Assembly: GCF_000743575.1 (NCBI RefSeq)
Contig: NZ_JQGC01000007.1
Location: forward strand, 1 to 64,000
Source of the DNA: Devosia riboflavina
GTDB lineage: Bacteria; Pseudomonadota; Alphaproteobacteria; Rhizobiales; Devosiaceae
Direction: 5' to 3'
Length of the DNA: 64,000 nt
Below the pieces are notes generated by a model. It ran no database searches. It had not been told where the DNA came from and was given only the letters and a program-made list of their open reading frames with translations. A program made the translations under genes and the position numbers. Shown here piece by piece: positions 26,208-35,968 of the stretch (positions are counted from its first letter, which is position 1; each line of letters opens with the position of its first letter).

Positions 26208-27155
26208 TCAGCGACAGGCCTGTTTATTCATTACGTCGCCGGAGCGATAGGGGAAGCAGAAGAAACCGTCGAATCGATCGGCAAAGAAATCGATGAATGT
26301 GCGAATATAAGGGTTGGCAAAGCGATGGGCGTGATGGACGACAGTAATCGAAGTCGGCGCGGTGGCCCAACCCGGTAGAACTTCAACTAGGTCGCCGGAT
26401 TTCACGTGCTCTTGGGCAAAGAAATCTGGAAACAGACTGATACCCTGGCCTTGCATGACGCAGACCTTCGCCACCCAATCGTCGTTCGTACGGATCGGTC
26501 CGCTGGGTTCGAGCGTGAATACTTTGTCTTCGAAACACAGCTCCCAGCGCGCCTTATCGATGCCGGACGCGTTGCAGACGAGTTCATGGTCTTTGAGATC
26601 GTCGGGGCCGGTCGGCATGCGCTTCCGAGAGAGATAGTCCTGTGCAGCGTAGAGGCGTCGCCGATATTGGGATATCCCCCGCGCCACGAGATCGGCACCG
26701 TCTTCTATGCCCGGCAGTCCGCCGCAGACCATGCAGTCGAGATTCACCTCCTTCAAGAACAGGCGGGACGCTGGCATAACCTGCACGTCCAGCAACATGC
26801 CAGGATGGTCTCTCACGAACTGCAGGGCAAGCGGTGTCACGAGGTTTGTCGCCAATTGCTCGGTGACCCCGATCCGCAGTTCCGCCTTGTCCGATGGACG
26901 CAAGCCAGCAACAGCGTCGTGCGCCCTGGCGCAGGCGCGCTCCACTTCCTCCGCATGCGGGACAAACGCTCGACCCGCCTTGGTCAGTGCGATGCCCGTG
27001 CCGGAACGGGAAACGAGCGGCGTGCCAAGCTCGTCTTCGAGCCGCCGCAGGCGCTGGCTCAGTGTGGCTTTGGGCTGACCGCGGTCTCGCGCAGTCCGGG
27101 ACAGTGATCCGCTATTGGCCATGTGGAGGAAGGCACGAATATCGTCGAGCTGCAT
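26208..27155 (-). CDS. LysR-family transcriptional regulator
   Basis: A 315-residue protein with the LysR DNA-binding domain (IRAFLHMANSGSLSRTARDR, KATLSQRLRRLEDELGTPL, GIALTKAGRAFVPHAEEVE). The effector domain starts around residue 92 (AELRIGVTEQLATNLV). It is divergent from the exported nucleoside hydrolase gene. Two copies of CGTTC-N8-GAACG lie in the 143-bp gap, one just 10 bp before its start codon, consistent with autoregulation. Confidence 0.88.
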   Translation of the reverse strand: MQLDDIRAFLHMANSGSLSRTARDRGQPKATLSQRLRRLEDELGTPLVSRSGTGIALTKAGRAFVPHAEEVERACARAHDAVAGLRPSDKAELRIGVTEQLATNLVTPLALQFVRDHPGMLLDVQVMPASRLFLKEVNLDCMVCGGLPGIEDGADLVARGISQYRRRLYAAQDYLSRKRMPTGPDDLKDHELVCNASGIDKARWELCFEDKVFTLEPSGPIRTNDDWVAKVCVMQGQGISLFPDFFAQEHVKSGDLVEVLPGWATAPTSITVVHHAHRFANPYIRTFIDFFADRFDGFFCFPYRSGDVMNKQACR

Positions 27156-27164
27156 GGGCGGTCC

Positions 27165-27278
27165 CGTTCAAATAAATGAACGAGATTCCATAAAATGAGC
27201 AGGCTGACAAGAAGCGGCTGCCGGAAATAGGCTCTTGGAAGACTGCATCGCGGAGTCGTTCGTTCGCAAAAATGAACG
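27165..27278. promoter_or_regulatory. Twin LysR-type operator sites CGTTC-N8-GAACG
   Basis: Identical 5-bp arms with an 8-bp spacer occur at 27165-27182 (6-bp arms, CGTTCA/TGAACG) and 27261-27278. Each contains a T-N11-A core as in LysR boxes. Starts are 96 bp apart. The left site abuts the LysR start; the right site lies 20 bp before the nucleoside hydrolase start. Confidence 0.65.
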
Positions 27279-27298
27279 CTTGTTATTTGGAGGTCGTC

Positions 27299-28366
27299 AT
27301 GAAATCCGTTCTGGCCATTGCCGCTTGCGGCATCATCACAGGGCTAGGCACATCGGCATTTGCAGCGCCGGCGAAGTTCATCCTGGACCAGGACTTCACC
27401 GGTCCGGGTGGCAGCGATGTTCAGCCCATTGTCCTGTTCCTCAACAACCCCGACATCGAACTTCTGGGCCTCACCGGAGTGACAGGGGACGACTGGGCGG
27501 CAAAGGGCGTCTCGCACGCGCTGCGCTTTCTGGAAATCGCCGGCCATTCCGAAATTCCTGTCTACCAGGGGGCCAGCATGCCCATCACGAATACCCCCGA
27601 GCGCATGGCGGGGTGGGAATCCCTCTATGGGCCGATCGGTTGGAAGGGTGCTTGGAACGATCCCGAAACCGACGGAAAATCCGAAACCTTCGATCCGATG
27701 ACGGTTCCGACCCTGCCGGAGGGCAATCCCACTATCCCGCTGCAATCGGGGTCAGCCGTGACCTTCCTCATCGAGCAGGTGCACATGTTTCCTGGCGAGG
27801 TAACGATCGTCGCTGCCGGCCCGCTGACCAACATTGCCCTGGCTGTGCGCCAGGACCCCGAATTTGCTGGCCTGGTGAAGAGACTTGTCATCTCCAATGG
27901 GCCGCAGGCGGATTTCGACGCCATCACCGGGAAGGTCATGCCCACGGACGCATTCAACACCGTGTTCGATCCCGAGGCGGCACAGATCGTTCTCACGGCG
28001 GGCTTCAACTCCATTGTCGTTACCGGCCTTATCAATACGCGAGTTCCAGTAGACCAGGCTCTGGTCGACGAGATGAGCCAAAACGAATCCGAACTCAGCC
28101 GATATCTGGTAGAAAATGCCTGGATGGATTTGCCGCTCTGGGACGAGATCATCGCCGCCGTGGCTATCGATCCGACCCTAATTACAGGATCCTCGAACGC
28201 AAAAGCGGCGATCGAACTGGCCTTTGGGCGCTACTATGGGCAAATGATCGTGTTTCCAGAGGATGTATCGCCCGGCATCGGAACGGGAACGGTCGACATC
28301 GCTCTCGACTTCGATGAAGAGCGGTTTCGTACCATGTTCCTGGCAGCTGTTGCTGCCGTACAGTAG
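27299..28366 (+). CDS. Exported inosine/uridine-preferring nucleoside hydrolase
   Basis: A 355-residue protein with a signal peptide (MKSVLAIAACGIITGLGTSA then FAAPA). The Asp-rich metal site appears as ILDQDFTGPGGSDVQPIV, a variant of the usual DTDPGxDD. EVTIVAAGPLTNIALAVRQD is the family's second signature. It should split nucleosides to base and ribose in the periplasm. GGAGG stands 5 bp before the chosen ATG. No transporter is adjacent. Regulation by the divergent LysR through paired boxes is likely. The altered metal loop leaves specificity open. Confidence 0.85.
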   Translation: MKSVLAIAACGIITGLGTSAFAAPAKFILDQDFTGPGGSDVQPIVLFLNNPDIELLGLTGVTGDDWAAKGVSHALRFLEIAGHSEIPVYQGASMPITNTPERMAGWESLYGPIGWKGAWNDPETDGKSETFDPMTVPTLPEGNPTIPLQSGSAVTFLIEQVHMFPGEVTIVAAGPLTNIALAVRQDPEFAGLVKRLVISNGPQADFDAITGKVMPTDAFNTVFDPEAAQIVLTAGFNSIVVTGLINTRVPVDQALVDEMSQNESELSRYLVENAWMDLPLWDEIIAAVAIDPTLITGSSNAKAAIELAFGRYYGQMIVFPEDVSPGIGTGTVDIALDFDEERFRTMFLAAVAAVQ

Positions 28367-28382
28367 CAACAGCGGAAGAACT

Positions 28383-28407
28383 TTGGCCGGCGACACCCGC
28401 CGGCCAA
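28383..28407 (+). terminator. Hairpin terminator after nucleoside hydrolase gene
   Basis: TTGGCCGGCG at 28383-28392 and CGCCGGCCAA at 28398-28407 form a perfect 10-bp stem with a 5-base loop, 16 bp after the stop codon. No T-tract follows. Confidence 0.65.
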
Positions 28408-28704
28408 CCCATCAGGGACCGAAACTGCTTTTTGCAATTCGATGCTCAATACCTGCCTGTCCACTTTCCATCTGTGGACGCCCGGTTTTTGAAGGATAGC
28501 TCGTAGTCGGATGCTGCCATCTGTCCGGCCTCTGATGCAGCGCCAGAGGCTGCGGGCCCGCATGGGAGTTCGCGGACCGGACTCACCCACGGCGTGCTCA
28601 AGGCACAGTGGAAAGCCCTGGTTTTCCGACCCCGTCTCGCCGACTGTTGCACTATACCTTCCTTCGACCGACTCCGTCCCTGACGACCTCTGGTCCGCCT
28701 TGGC

Positions 28705-29020
28705 CTATGCCGCGGCTTCAACCGGAGCTTTGTATTCCTCTTGTTTGATGAGTAGTGCCCAGATGATGCACGCCGTCTTGTTGGCCAGGGCCACGGTGAC
28801 CAACATGCGCGGCTTTTCGGGCCATCATCTGCTCAAGCCACGATCCTGCCGGCGCACCATGTCTACTCGCCCGCAGGACGACTGCACTACACCCGATGAT
28901 CATGATGCGCTTGAGTGTTCGTTCGCCCATTTTGGAGATCGATCCCGGAATCCGCGACCCGCGATGGAACGGCGAACGTGTGCCACGGGGCATTCGCATC
29001 CCCCATGGTGGTTCCTGCAT
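28705..29020 (-). pseudogene. IS110-family transposase, C-terminal remnant
   Basis: Minus-strand frames give RIPGSISKMGERTLKRIM, IIGCSAVVLRASRHGA and SWLEQMMARK, then after one frameshift PRMLVTVALANKTACIIW and ALLIKQEEYKAPVEAAA before TAG. This is the transposase C-terminal (IS116/IS110/IS902) domain. The N-terminal half is absent. It lies on the same strand as the N-terminal remnant at 24932-25420 but in an order that excludes a simple split of one copy. Confidence 0.8.
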
Positions 29021-29024
29021 CGAA

Positions 29025-30017
29025 CTACCGAGCTAACGTAGCGCTCAGATAGTCGACCATGCGGTCCAACGCTTCCTGACCTGCAGCCGTGTCTAGATTG
29101 AACTGATACTCATGCTCCAACGGCGCGTGATCCGGGGGGAAAAATAAGGCGTCGACCGGCACGCCGAGAGTTTCGAGCTTTGTGGCGAGCGCCACTGCCT
29201 GCGGCCCCAGAGGATCGGCATTGCCGCTGGAAATGAAGGCCGGCGGAAAGGCCGCCGTCGCGTATTGGGTGACCGAGACGAGCTTGAACTGCTCGTCGTT
29301 GAGGAAGTCCTTGACACCCGAATAGGCCCACAGAACCGTATTTATGAAGCCGCCAAACGGGCCGTCAAGCTTCAGGCCGTTGATATCATAGGCACCCGAC
29401 ACCAGAATGATGCCGCGAAGCTGGGCCCGAGTCAGCGCCGGTGCGATGCCGATCTTGCCGGAATAGTCCGCATCCGTGGAGAGGAGGGCCAGCTGCGCGG
29501 CTATCTGCGCCCCAGCCGAATCTCCTGCCAAAATGATGGCGTTCGGATCGATGCCGAGTTCGGCCGCGTGGGCCAAGAGGTATTTGAGGGCGTAGTTGAC
29601 CTGGCGGACCGGAGTTGGGTAGGTAGCGCCAGGCGCGGTGGAATACTCCACGCCGACAGTTACATAGCCATAGCCGGCCAAAATCCTCAGATAGTTTGCG
29701 ACCCCTTCCTTGCTACCGGCCACCCAGCCGCCGCCATGGACCCATATGATGGCGGGCAGTTGTGAGGCAGCGCCGGGCGGGTAATTGATGTCGAAAATCT
29801 CGTCCGGCCCTAGGCCGTAAGCCACATTGCCTACTGAGACGATCCCCGGTGGTACGTGCTTTTCAAGCGCGGCCTCGGATGCGGTATCGCCTCCGGCGAA
29901 TGTCCTTTGGATAATGAGCACTGACGGCCACGGGCTCACCACGAAAGCAATGGCGATCGCGGCCGCCAGCACTACCAGCACGCCCCCTGTCCAGATCAGG
30001 AGTGGAAATACCCGCAT
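29025..30017 (-). CDS. Membrane-anchored alpha/beta hydrolase (esterase/lipase-like)
   Basis: A 330-residue protein. One N-terminal helix (VLVVLAAAIAIAFVVSPW) suggests a membrane anchor or uncleaved signal. The oxyanion motif IIWVHGGGWVAGSKEG and nucleophile elbow ILAGDSAGAQIAAQLAL place it in the hormone-sensitive-lipase-like/BD-FAE group. The Asp is probably in SSGNADPLGPQ and the His in PDHAPLEHEYQF. It likely hydrolyses small esters outside the cytoplasm. The substrate is unknown and the gene stands alone, just downstream of the IS110 remnant. Confidence 0.85.
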   Translation of the reverse strand: MRVFPLLIWTGGVLVVLAAAIAIAFVVSPWPSVLIIQRTFAGGDTASEAALEKHVPPGIVSVGNVAYGLGPDEIFDINYPPGAASQLPAIIWVHGGGWVAGSKEGVANYLRILAGYGYVTVGVEYSTAPGATYPTPVRQVNYALKYLLAHAAELGIDPNAIILAGDSAGAQIAAQLALLSTDADYSGKIGIAPALTRAQLRGIILVSGAYDINGLKLDGPFGGFINTVLWAYSGVKDFLNDEQFKLVSVTQYATAAFPPAFISSGNADPLGPQAVALATKLETLGVPVDALFFPPDHAPLEHEYQFNLDTAAGQEALDRMVDYLSATLAR

Positions 30018-30128
30018 CGTCCCCTCACATATCCCTCATGTAGCCAAGCATGGACAGCGGAAAATGGAAACAGTGGAACAGGACTGCCCGGTGCTGGCAC
30101 GCTGCATGATGGCAGGCGTCCCCGCTTC

Positions 30129-30584
30129 CTATGCCGCGTTGGGCACGGCTGCGCCGGACAGGCTCGGCATCGGGCGCGGGAGCCGAGCTGCCGAGGGGCA
30201 TGGCGGCGGATCGTCGTCATCGTCGTCGCTGCGCCGGCTGTCGATCAGCCGCCGCAGCCTCCTTGCAAGCGAGGGACGATGGCGGCGCTCATGGCCTTCC
30301 CCGCGCCGCCGGGGCTGCGGCCGCTCGGGAGCAATGCCATCGAGCCGCTTGAGGGCATCGAGTATGGAGTCGATATCCACGACATCGCCATTGTCGAGCT
30401 GCCGCAATGCCGGGGCGTCGATGACGGCCCGCGCGTCCGAAGCCCAGGACGCCAGGATGGCGCGCTTCTGGGCAAGCGTCAGGGTCGTGTCATCCACGAC
30501 ATCGTCGGGCCGTTGACCATAGCCAGAGATTGTGGGCTCAGGTGGCGTTTCATATTCGTCGGATGGATAGAAGTCGTCCTGCAT
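30129..30584 (-). CDS. Conserved-looking hypothetical protein with acidic and Arg-rich tail
   Basis: A 151-residue soluble protein starting MQDDFYPSDEYETPPEPT. The central part (LTLAQKRAILASWASDARAV, DIDSILDALKRLDG) is helical and well ordered. The C-terminal third is low complexity: Arg-rich (RRRGEGHERRHRP), then a run of Asp and Pro. It follows the 30609 gene on the same strand with a 24-bp gap, so the two probably form an operon downstream of groEL. No family name is claimed. Confidence 0.6.
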   Translation of the reverse strand: MQDDFYPSDEYETPPEPTISGYGQRPDDVVDDTTLTLAQKRAILASWASDARAVIDAPALRQLDNGDVVDIDSILDALKRLDGIAPERPQPRRRGEGHERRHRPSLARRLRRLIDSRRSDDDDDDPPPCPSAARLPRPMPSLSGAAVPNAA

Positions 30585-30608
30585 TTCAGTGCACCTTCAA
30601 TTCATCGT

Positions 30609-31004
30609 TCAGGTGGCAATGGAGAAAGCCTCGGGACTGGCGCCGGCCTCCCGGCGAAAATCCGATAATCCCTCGGATCGATCATGCGCGGGGTGCCTCT
30701 CGGCTTGGTCGAACTCTTCCTCGACCTTCTTCAAGGTATTGATCGCAAGCATTACCTCGGTCCGCATCGCCTTCAGCCGGCGCAGCGAGGCTGAAACGGT
30801 TTCGCCTCGCCGTTCCCGCTCTGTAAGCGCCGCCAGCTCGGCGTCGATCAGGTCGATCACGCATTCGGCCTCGACGATGGTCCAGGGATCGGGCGCTCCG
30901 CTCTTGAACGACTCGGCGGCGGCCCGCGAGATTCTGTCTGTATCGACTGGCCAGTCGACGAACGGGTCGGTTTGCTTCGATGCGTCGATCGCTATGGCAT
31001 TCAT
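30609..31004 (-). CDS. Conserved hypothetical protein (paralogue of the 14.2-kb gene)
   Basis: A 131-residue helical protein. The core PDPWTIVEAECVIDLIDAEL resembles the small protein at 14219-14515. LRRLKAMRTEVMLAINTLKK follows. AGGAGG lies just before the ATG. It is separated from groEL by a hairpin terminator and is followed by another small gene. The neighbourhood suggests a stress role, which is inference. Confidence 0.6.
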   Translation of the reverse strand: MNAIAIDASKQTDPFVDWPVDTDRISRAAAESFKSGAPDPWTIVEAECVIDLIDAELAALTERERRGETVSASLRRLKAMRTEVMLAINTLKKVEEEFDQAERHPAHDRSEGLSDFRREAGASPEAFSIAT

Positions 31005-31080
31005 ATTGTCCTCCTGTAGCGAGAGGGCTTGTCTCCTTCAGCATTGGCGTTCGTCATCACCGGGGATGACGCTTGGTAGC

Positions 31081-31103
31081 GGCGCCCGGGTATCCCGGGC
31101 GCC
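31081..31103 (-). terminator. Hairpin terminator after groEL
   Basis: GGCGCCCGGG at 31081-31090 and CCCGGGCGCC at 31094-31103 make a perfect 10-bp stem with a 3-base loop, 9 bp past the groEL stop. No T-tract follows on the minus strand. Confidence 0.7.
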
Positions 31104-31112
31104 ACCGATGGG

Positions 31113-33091
<1,979 letters not shown>

Positions 33092-33202
33092 CCATTCCTC
33101 CATGTCGAAACGTTGATGACAGAGCTTCCCCCGGCATCCCGGAGGAAGCGAAAAATGAATTAGGAGCGGCTCAAGCGGCTTCAAGAGGCTGAGGAAGATT
33201 TT

Positions 33203-33229
33203 TTAGCACTCACTTTCGTGGAGTGCTGA
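33203..33229 (-). promoter_or_regulatory. CIRCE operator (HrcA binding site) of groESL
   Basis: TTAGCACTC at 33203-33211 and GAGTGCTGA at 33221-33229 with a 9-bp spacer match the CIRCE consensus (TTAGCACTC-N9-GAGTGCTAA) except for one base in the right arm. It lies upstream of groES in the leader, the known position for HrcA control. Confidence 0.92.
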
Positions 33230-33289
33230 TTTGTCGCCAACCCGTTGTTCGCGTTAGCCTAACTCGGCGTAAACTGATGGTGTGAGGAC

Positions 33290-33559
33290 ATGATCGACAA
33301 GGACTTCATCCGGCAGATCGACGGGTATGGGCTGACCACGGCGGAAATCCACTACAGGCTGCCCGATCAGCCTTCCTTGCTCCAGCTCTATGTCTGGCAG
33401 GACTACGACCTGGCGCCCGATTTTCCGACGCTGCAGGGGTTCCTGGACTTCTGGAAGCGCGAACTGGAAGGAGCCCTGCATTCGGTGCGTGTGGCCCATC
33501 AGCGACTGATCCGACCCAGTGAGTTCCGCGCCGTCAACGGCATCATAACGGTCCACTGA
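33290..33559 (+). CDS. Usg-family protein
   Basis: An 89-residue protein with the pattern of alphaproteobacterial usg proteins: QIDGYGLTTAEIHYRLPDQP, SLLQLYVWQDYDLAPDFP, LDFWKRELEGALHSVRVAH. GAGGA is 3 bp before the ATG. The biochemical function is not established. It is divergent from groES across the CIRCE region. Confidence 0.85.
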   Translation: MIDKDFIRQIDGYGLTTAEIHYRLPDQPSLLQLYVWQDYDLAPDFPTLQGFLDFWKRELEGALHSVRVAHQRLIRPSEFRAVNGIITVH

Positions 33560-33574
33560 CGCAGATATTCATCG

Positions 33575-33880
33575 CTACAGCGTCCGACATGCTGTGGCCC
33601 TGATCAAGATGCTCTCCTGCTCGAACTCGCTCTCCAGTCGGTGGCGATAGTCACTCCACCATGCATCGTCGACGTGTTCGACCATGACTTCGATGACAAT
33701 GATGCGGTCGCGTTCGATCGTGGTCGCGCGCTTCCATAAGCCGTCGGCCGGCTCGCGCGTATAGGCGGTCGCCCCTCCAAAGCGGTCGGCAAGGCCTGCC
33801 ACCAATCCTTCGATCGTTTCGACCGGGATAGGCTCGCCGCGGCCAGTGTCGAGCGGCAGAAGCACTTCGATAACATGCAT
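33575..33880 (-). CDS. Hypothetical 101-residue protein
   Basis: Starts MHVIEVLLPLDTGRGEPIPV with GAGGAG 8 bp upstream. The predicted pattern of strand, helix (VETIEGLVAGLADRFGG), strand (RDRIIVIEVMVEHVD) and helix (YRHRLESEFEQESILI) suggests a small alpha/beta ferredoxin-like fold. No catalytic motif is seen. It converges with the usg-like gene (16 bp between ends). Function unknown. Confidence 0.6.
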   Translation of the reverse strand: MHVIEVLLPLDTGRGEPIPVETIEGLVAGLADRFGGATAYTREPADGLWKRATTIERDRIIVIEVMVEHVDDAWWSDYRHRLESEFEQESILIRATACRTL

Positions 33881-34325
33881 GGATATCTTCTCCTCTTTTA
33901 CGGGTCTTGGCTGTCGCGAAACGCCACTATCCTTCTCCAGAGTTCCGCCGCGAGCCGTTCTTCCTGATGAAATCTGGCCAGGAGTTCGTCCTCCTAAGCG
34001 TCCCAATGTCCGGCGAGGCGCATGCGGCGACAGCCCGGCCGCATGCCAGATGCACTTCCGAAGAAAGTTCGAACAGTTCTTCCCCATCGTCCGGACGAAG
34101 CGGATTGCTCATGGATGCCCGACGCGGCCGGCCGAAAAAGGCTCGTTCGATCGCGTCAACTCCCGCTCGCCGTGCGAAGCGAGGCTCATGCTTGGTGGAG
34201 CGAGGAAGGTGCAGCCATCCATCACGCGCGGAATATTGAGAAATTTTCTGCCGAACCTCTTGAAACCCGCTTGGCCTCTCCAAAATCAGTTCTGCCGGTG
34301 GCCCGATCGGGCCCGGCAAGTCTGG
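33881..34325 (-). other. Intergenic stretch with a possible frameshifted small gene
   Basis: On the minus strand an ATG at 34112 opens MSNPLRPDDGEELFELSSEV and HLACGRAVAACASPDIG. A second frame, after a shift near 33995, reads LLARFHQEERLAAELWRR and IVAFRDSQDP before a stop. Both pieces look protein-like, so a small frameshifted gene is possible, but I know no family. The plus strand must also carry the hsp20 promoter here. Confidence 0.3.
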
Positions 34326-34378
34326 GAGGCGTTTCTCTTGGGCGCCTCTAGTATCCATGTTGCTCAAGGAGGATATGG
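34326..34378 (+). promoter_or_regulatory. ROSE-like RNA thermometer leader of hsp20
   Basis: GAGGCG (34326-34331) pairs with CGCCTC (34343-34348). A second hairpin pairs CCAT (34355-34358) with ATGG (34375-34378), opposing TTGCT to the ribosome site AGGAGG (34367-34372). A TTGCT motif masking the Shine-Dalgarno next to a small heat-shock gene is the mark of ROSE elements in rhizobia and relatives. Opening at high temperature would allow translation. Confidence 0.6.
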
Positions 34379-34380
34379 CT

Positions 34381-34857
34381 ATGAGGACTACCCTCGATTT
34401 TGCACCGCTCTATCGGTCGAGCATCGGCTTCGACCGTATGTTCAACCTGCTGGAAAATGCCAGCCGCGTTCAGACCATCGACAACTGGCCGCCCTATGAC
34501 ATCGTCAAGACCGGCGATGACGATTATCAGATCACCATGGCGGTAGCCGGCTTCGCCCAGAACGAGCTGACTCTTACCCATGAGCCCAATCTGCTCGTGG
34601 TCAGCGGACAGAAGGCCGGCGAGGACGATCGACAATACCTGCATCGCGGCCTGACCGGTCGGAGCTTCCGGCGCCGGTTCGAGCTGGCCGATCACGTCAG
34701 GGTCGCTGGGGCCAGCCTGGTCAACGGCCTACTGACCATCGATCTCAAGCGCGAGATTCCCGAAGCCATTAAGCCGCGCCGGATCGAGATCGGCACCGGC
34801 TCCGCAGCCACTGCGGCCGAACCGCGCCGGATCGAGGCCGAGCAGAAGGCCGCCTGA
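34381..34857 (+). CDS. Hsp20 small heat-shock protein (IbpA-like)
   Basis: A 158-residue protein with an alpha-crystallin domain. It begins MRTTLDFAPLYRSSIGFDRM like IbpA. WPPYDIVKTGDDDYQITMAV and AGFAQNELTLTHEPNLLVVS open the domain, and VAGASLVNGLLTIDLKREIP contains the GxLxI-type end. It holds unfolding proteins for refolding. The second of two nearby ATGs was chosen because AGGAGG is then 8 bp away. It is followed by a second hsp20 gene and preceded by a ROSE-like leader. Confidence 0.93.
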   Translation: MRTTLDFAPLYRSSIGFDRMFNLLENASRVQTIDNWPPYDIVKTGDDDYQITMAVAGFAQNELTLTHEPNLLVVSGQKAGEDDRQYLHRGLTGRSFRRRFELADHVRVAGASLVNGLLTIDLKREIPEAIKPRRIEIGTGSAATAAEPRRIEAEQKAA

Positions 34858-34947
34858 TCGGAACACGTTGATGTTTCAAGCCAAACGCGCGCCGATGTCC
34901 AGTCCTCGGCGCTGCCGGAGGCCATGTCATGCAAAGGAGAAACCAAG

Positions 34948-35472
34948 ATGAGTGTACGTGACCTGATCCCCTGGGGTCGCATTGGCTCTAGCCGGACCCC
35001 CTCGACCTATCGCGAGAGTGAGCATAACCCGTTCCTGTCGCTGCATCGCGAGGTCAACCGGTTGTTCGACGATGTCTTTCGCGACTTCGATGCGCGGCTG
35101 CCGGCGTTCGGGCGGTTTTCCGCCCTCGGTGCAACCTGGCCCAATGTCGAGATCTCCGAGAGCGACGGCGCGGTCAAGGTGACCGCCGAGATTGCCGGCC
35201 TGGACGAGAAGGACATCGAGGTTCTGCTCGACGATGGCATCCTGATCCTGCGGGGCGAGAAGCGCTCGGAAAGCGAGGACGGCGACCGGCAGTTCTCCGA
35301 GCGCTACTATGGCCGTTTCGAGCGGCGCATTCCGCTCGGCCAAGAGGTTGAAGAGGACAAGATTGCCGCCTCGTTCAGGAACGGCGTGCTGACCGTGACG
35401 CTGCCGAAGTCGGCGACCGCTCAGGCCAAGGTCAAGCGTATCGCCATCAATGGCCAAGGTCAGGTGCATTGA
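34948..35472 (+). CDS. Hsp20 small heat-shock protein (class different from its neighbour)
   Basis: A 174-residue protein: HREVNRLFDDVFRDFDARLP, WPNVEISESDGAVKVTAEIA, GLDEKDIEVLLDDGILILRG and FRNGVLTVTLPKSATAQAKV are the conserved blocks of HspA-type Hsp20. GGAG precedes the ATG at 34948. It lies 90 bp after the first hsp20 and ends before a hairpin terminator, so the two form an operon. It is more HspC/Hsp16-like than IbpA-like, so the pair is not a recent duplication. Confidence 0.93.
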   Translation: MSVRDLIPWGRIGSSRTPSTYRESEHNPFLSLHREVNRLFDDVFRDFDARLPAFGRFSALGATWPNVEISESDGAVKVTAEIAGLDEKDIEVLLDDGILILRGEKRSESEDGDRQFSERYYGRFERRIPLGQEVEEDKIAASFRNGVLTVTLPKSATAQAKVKRIAINGQGQVH

Positions 35473-35482
35473 TTGAACGAAA

Positions 35483-35507
35483 GGAGCCGGGCGCCTCGCC
35501 CGGCTCC
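35483..35507 (+). terminator. Hairpin terminator of the hsp20 operon
   Basis: GGAGCCGGGC at 35483-35492 and GCCCGGCTCC at 35498-35507 form a perfect 10-bp stem with a 5-base loop, 10 bp after the stop. No T-tract follows. Confidence 0.7.
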
Positions 35508-35564
35508 CCCTAGTCTAGGGTCTATGGGATTCACAAATCAGCTTTGATGTGATTCACGCTGTGG

Positions 35565-35710
35565 ATGGATCGCTTTGTGTTGACGGACGTCCAATGGGCG
35601 AAGCTCGAGCCTCACTGCCTTGGCAAGCCAATGGACCTGGGCGGAGCGGGAGGAATAAAAGGCCATTTCTGGAAGCGGTGCTTGGATTGTGCGCACCAGA
35701 ACTGGCAGTC
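35565..35710 (+). pseudogene. IS5-family transposase, N-terminal remnant
   Basis: The frame starts MDRFVLTDVQWAKLEPHCLG, a standard IS5/IS427-group N-terminus. A shift near 35645 moves the sequence to another frame (GRNKRPFLEAVLGLCAPEL). Only about 50 of some 250 residues remain. The flanking GGGATTCACAAATC and GTGATTCACG resemble the ends and leader of such elements. Confidence 0.7.
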
Positions 35711-35968
35711 CGAGTTTCTCTCGACGGCGTTGCTCGTCGTCTTGTCGATATCCCTTCGCTCGCGGTTCGCCTCTCAGAGCCTTCGACATCCTTGGAACAC
35801 ATGAAGCTCTGATTACTCGCCCGGCTAATCCGAGGTCCTTTTATGGAAGATGTGCTCCTCCTCCTGATCCCTGATGTGGGGGTTGCATTGCGACTTTAAC
35901 GGCACCTCATGAAGTCGCATGGGCGCCGCGTATATATTCGATATTGGCCTATTGCGCCGCAGGATCGA

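Noticed and set aside
27235..28317. A 360-codon frame overlapping the nucleoside hydrolase in another frame
   Set aside because: The other frame has the signal peptide, ribosome site and family motifs.
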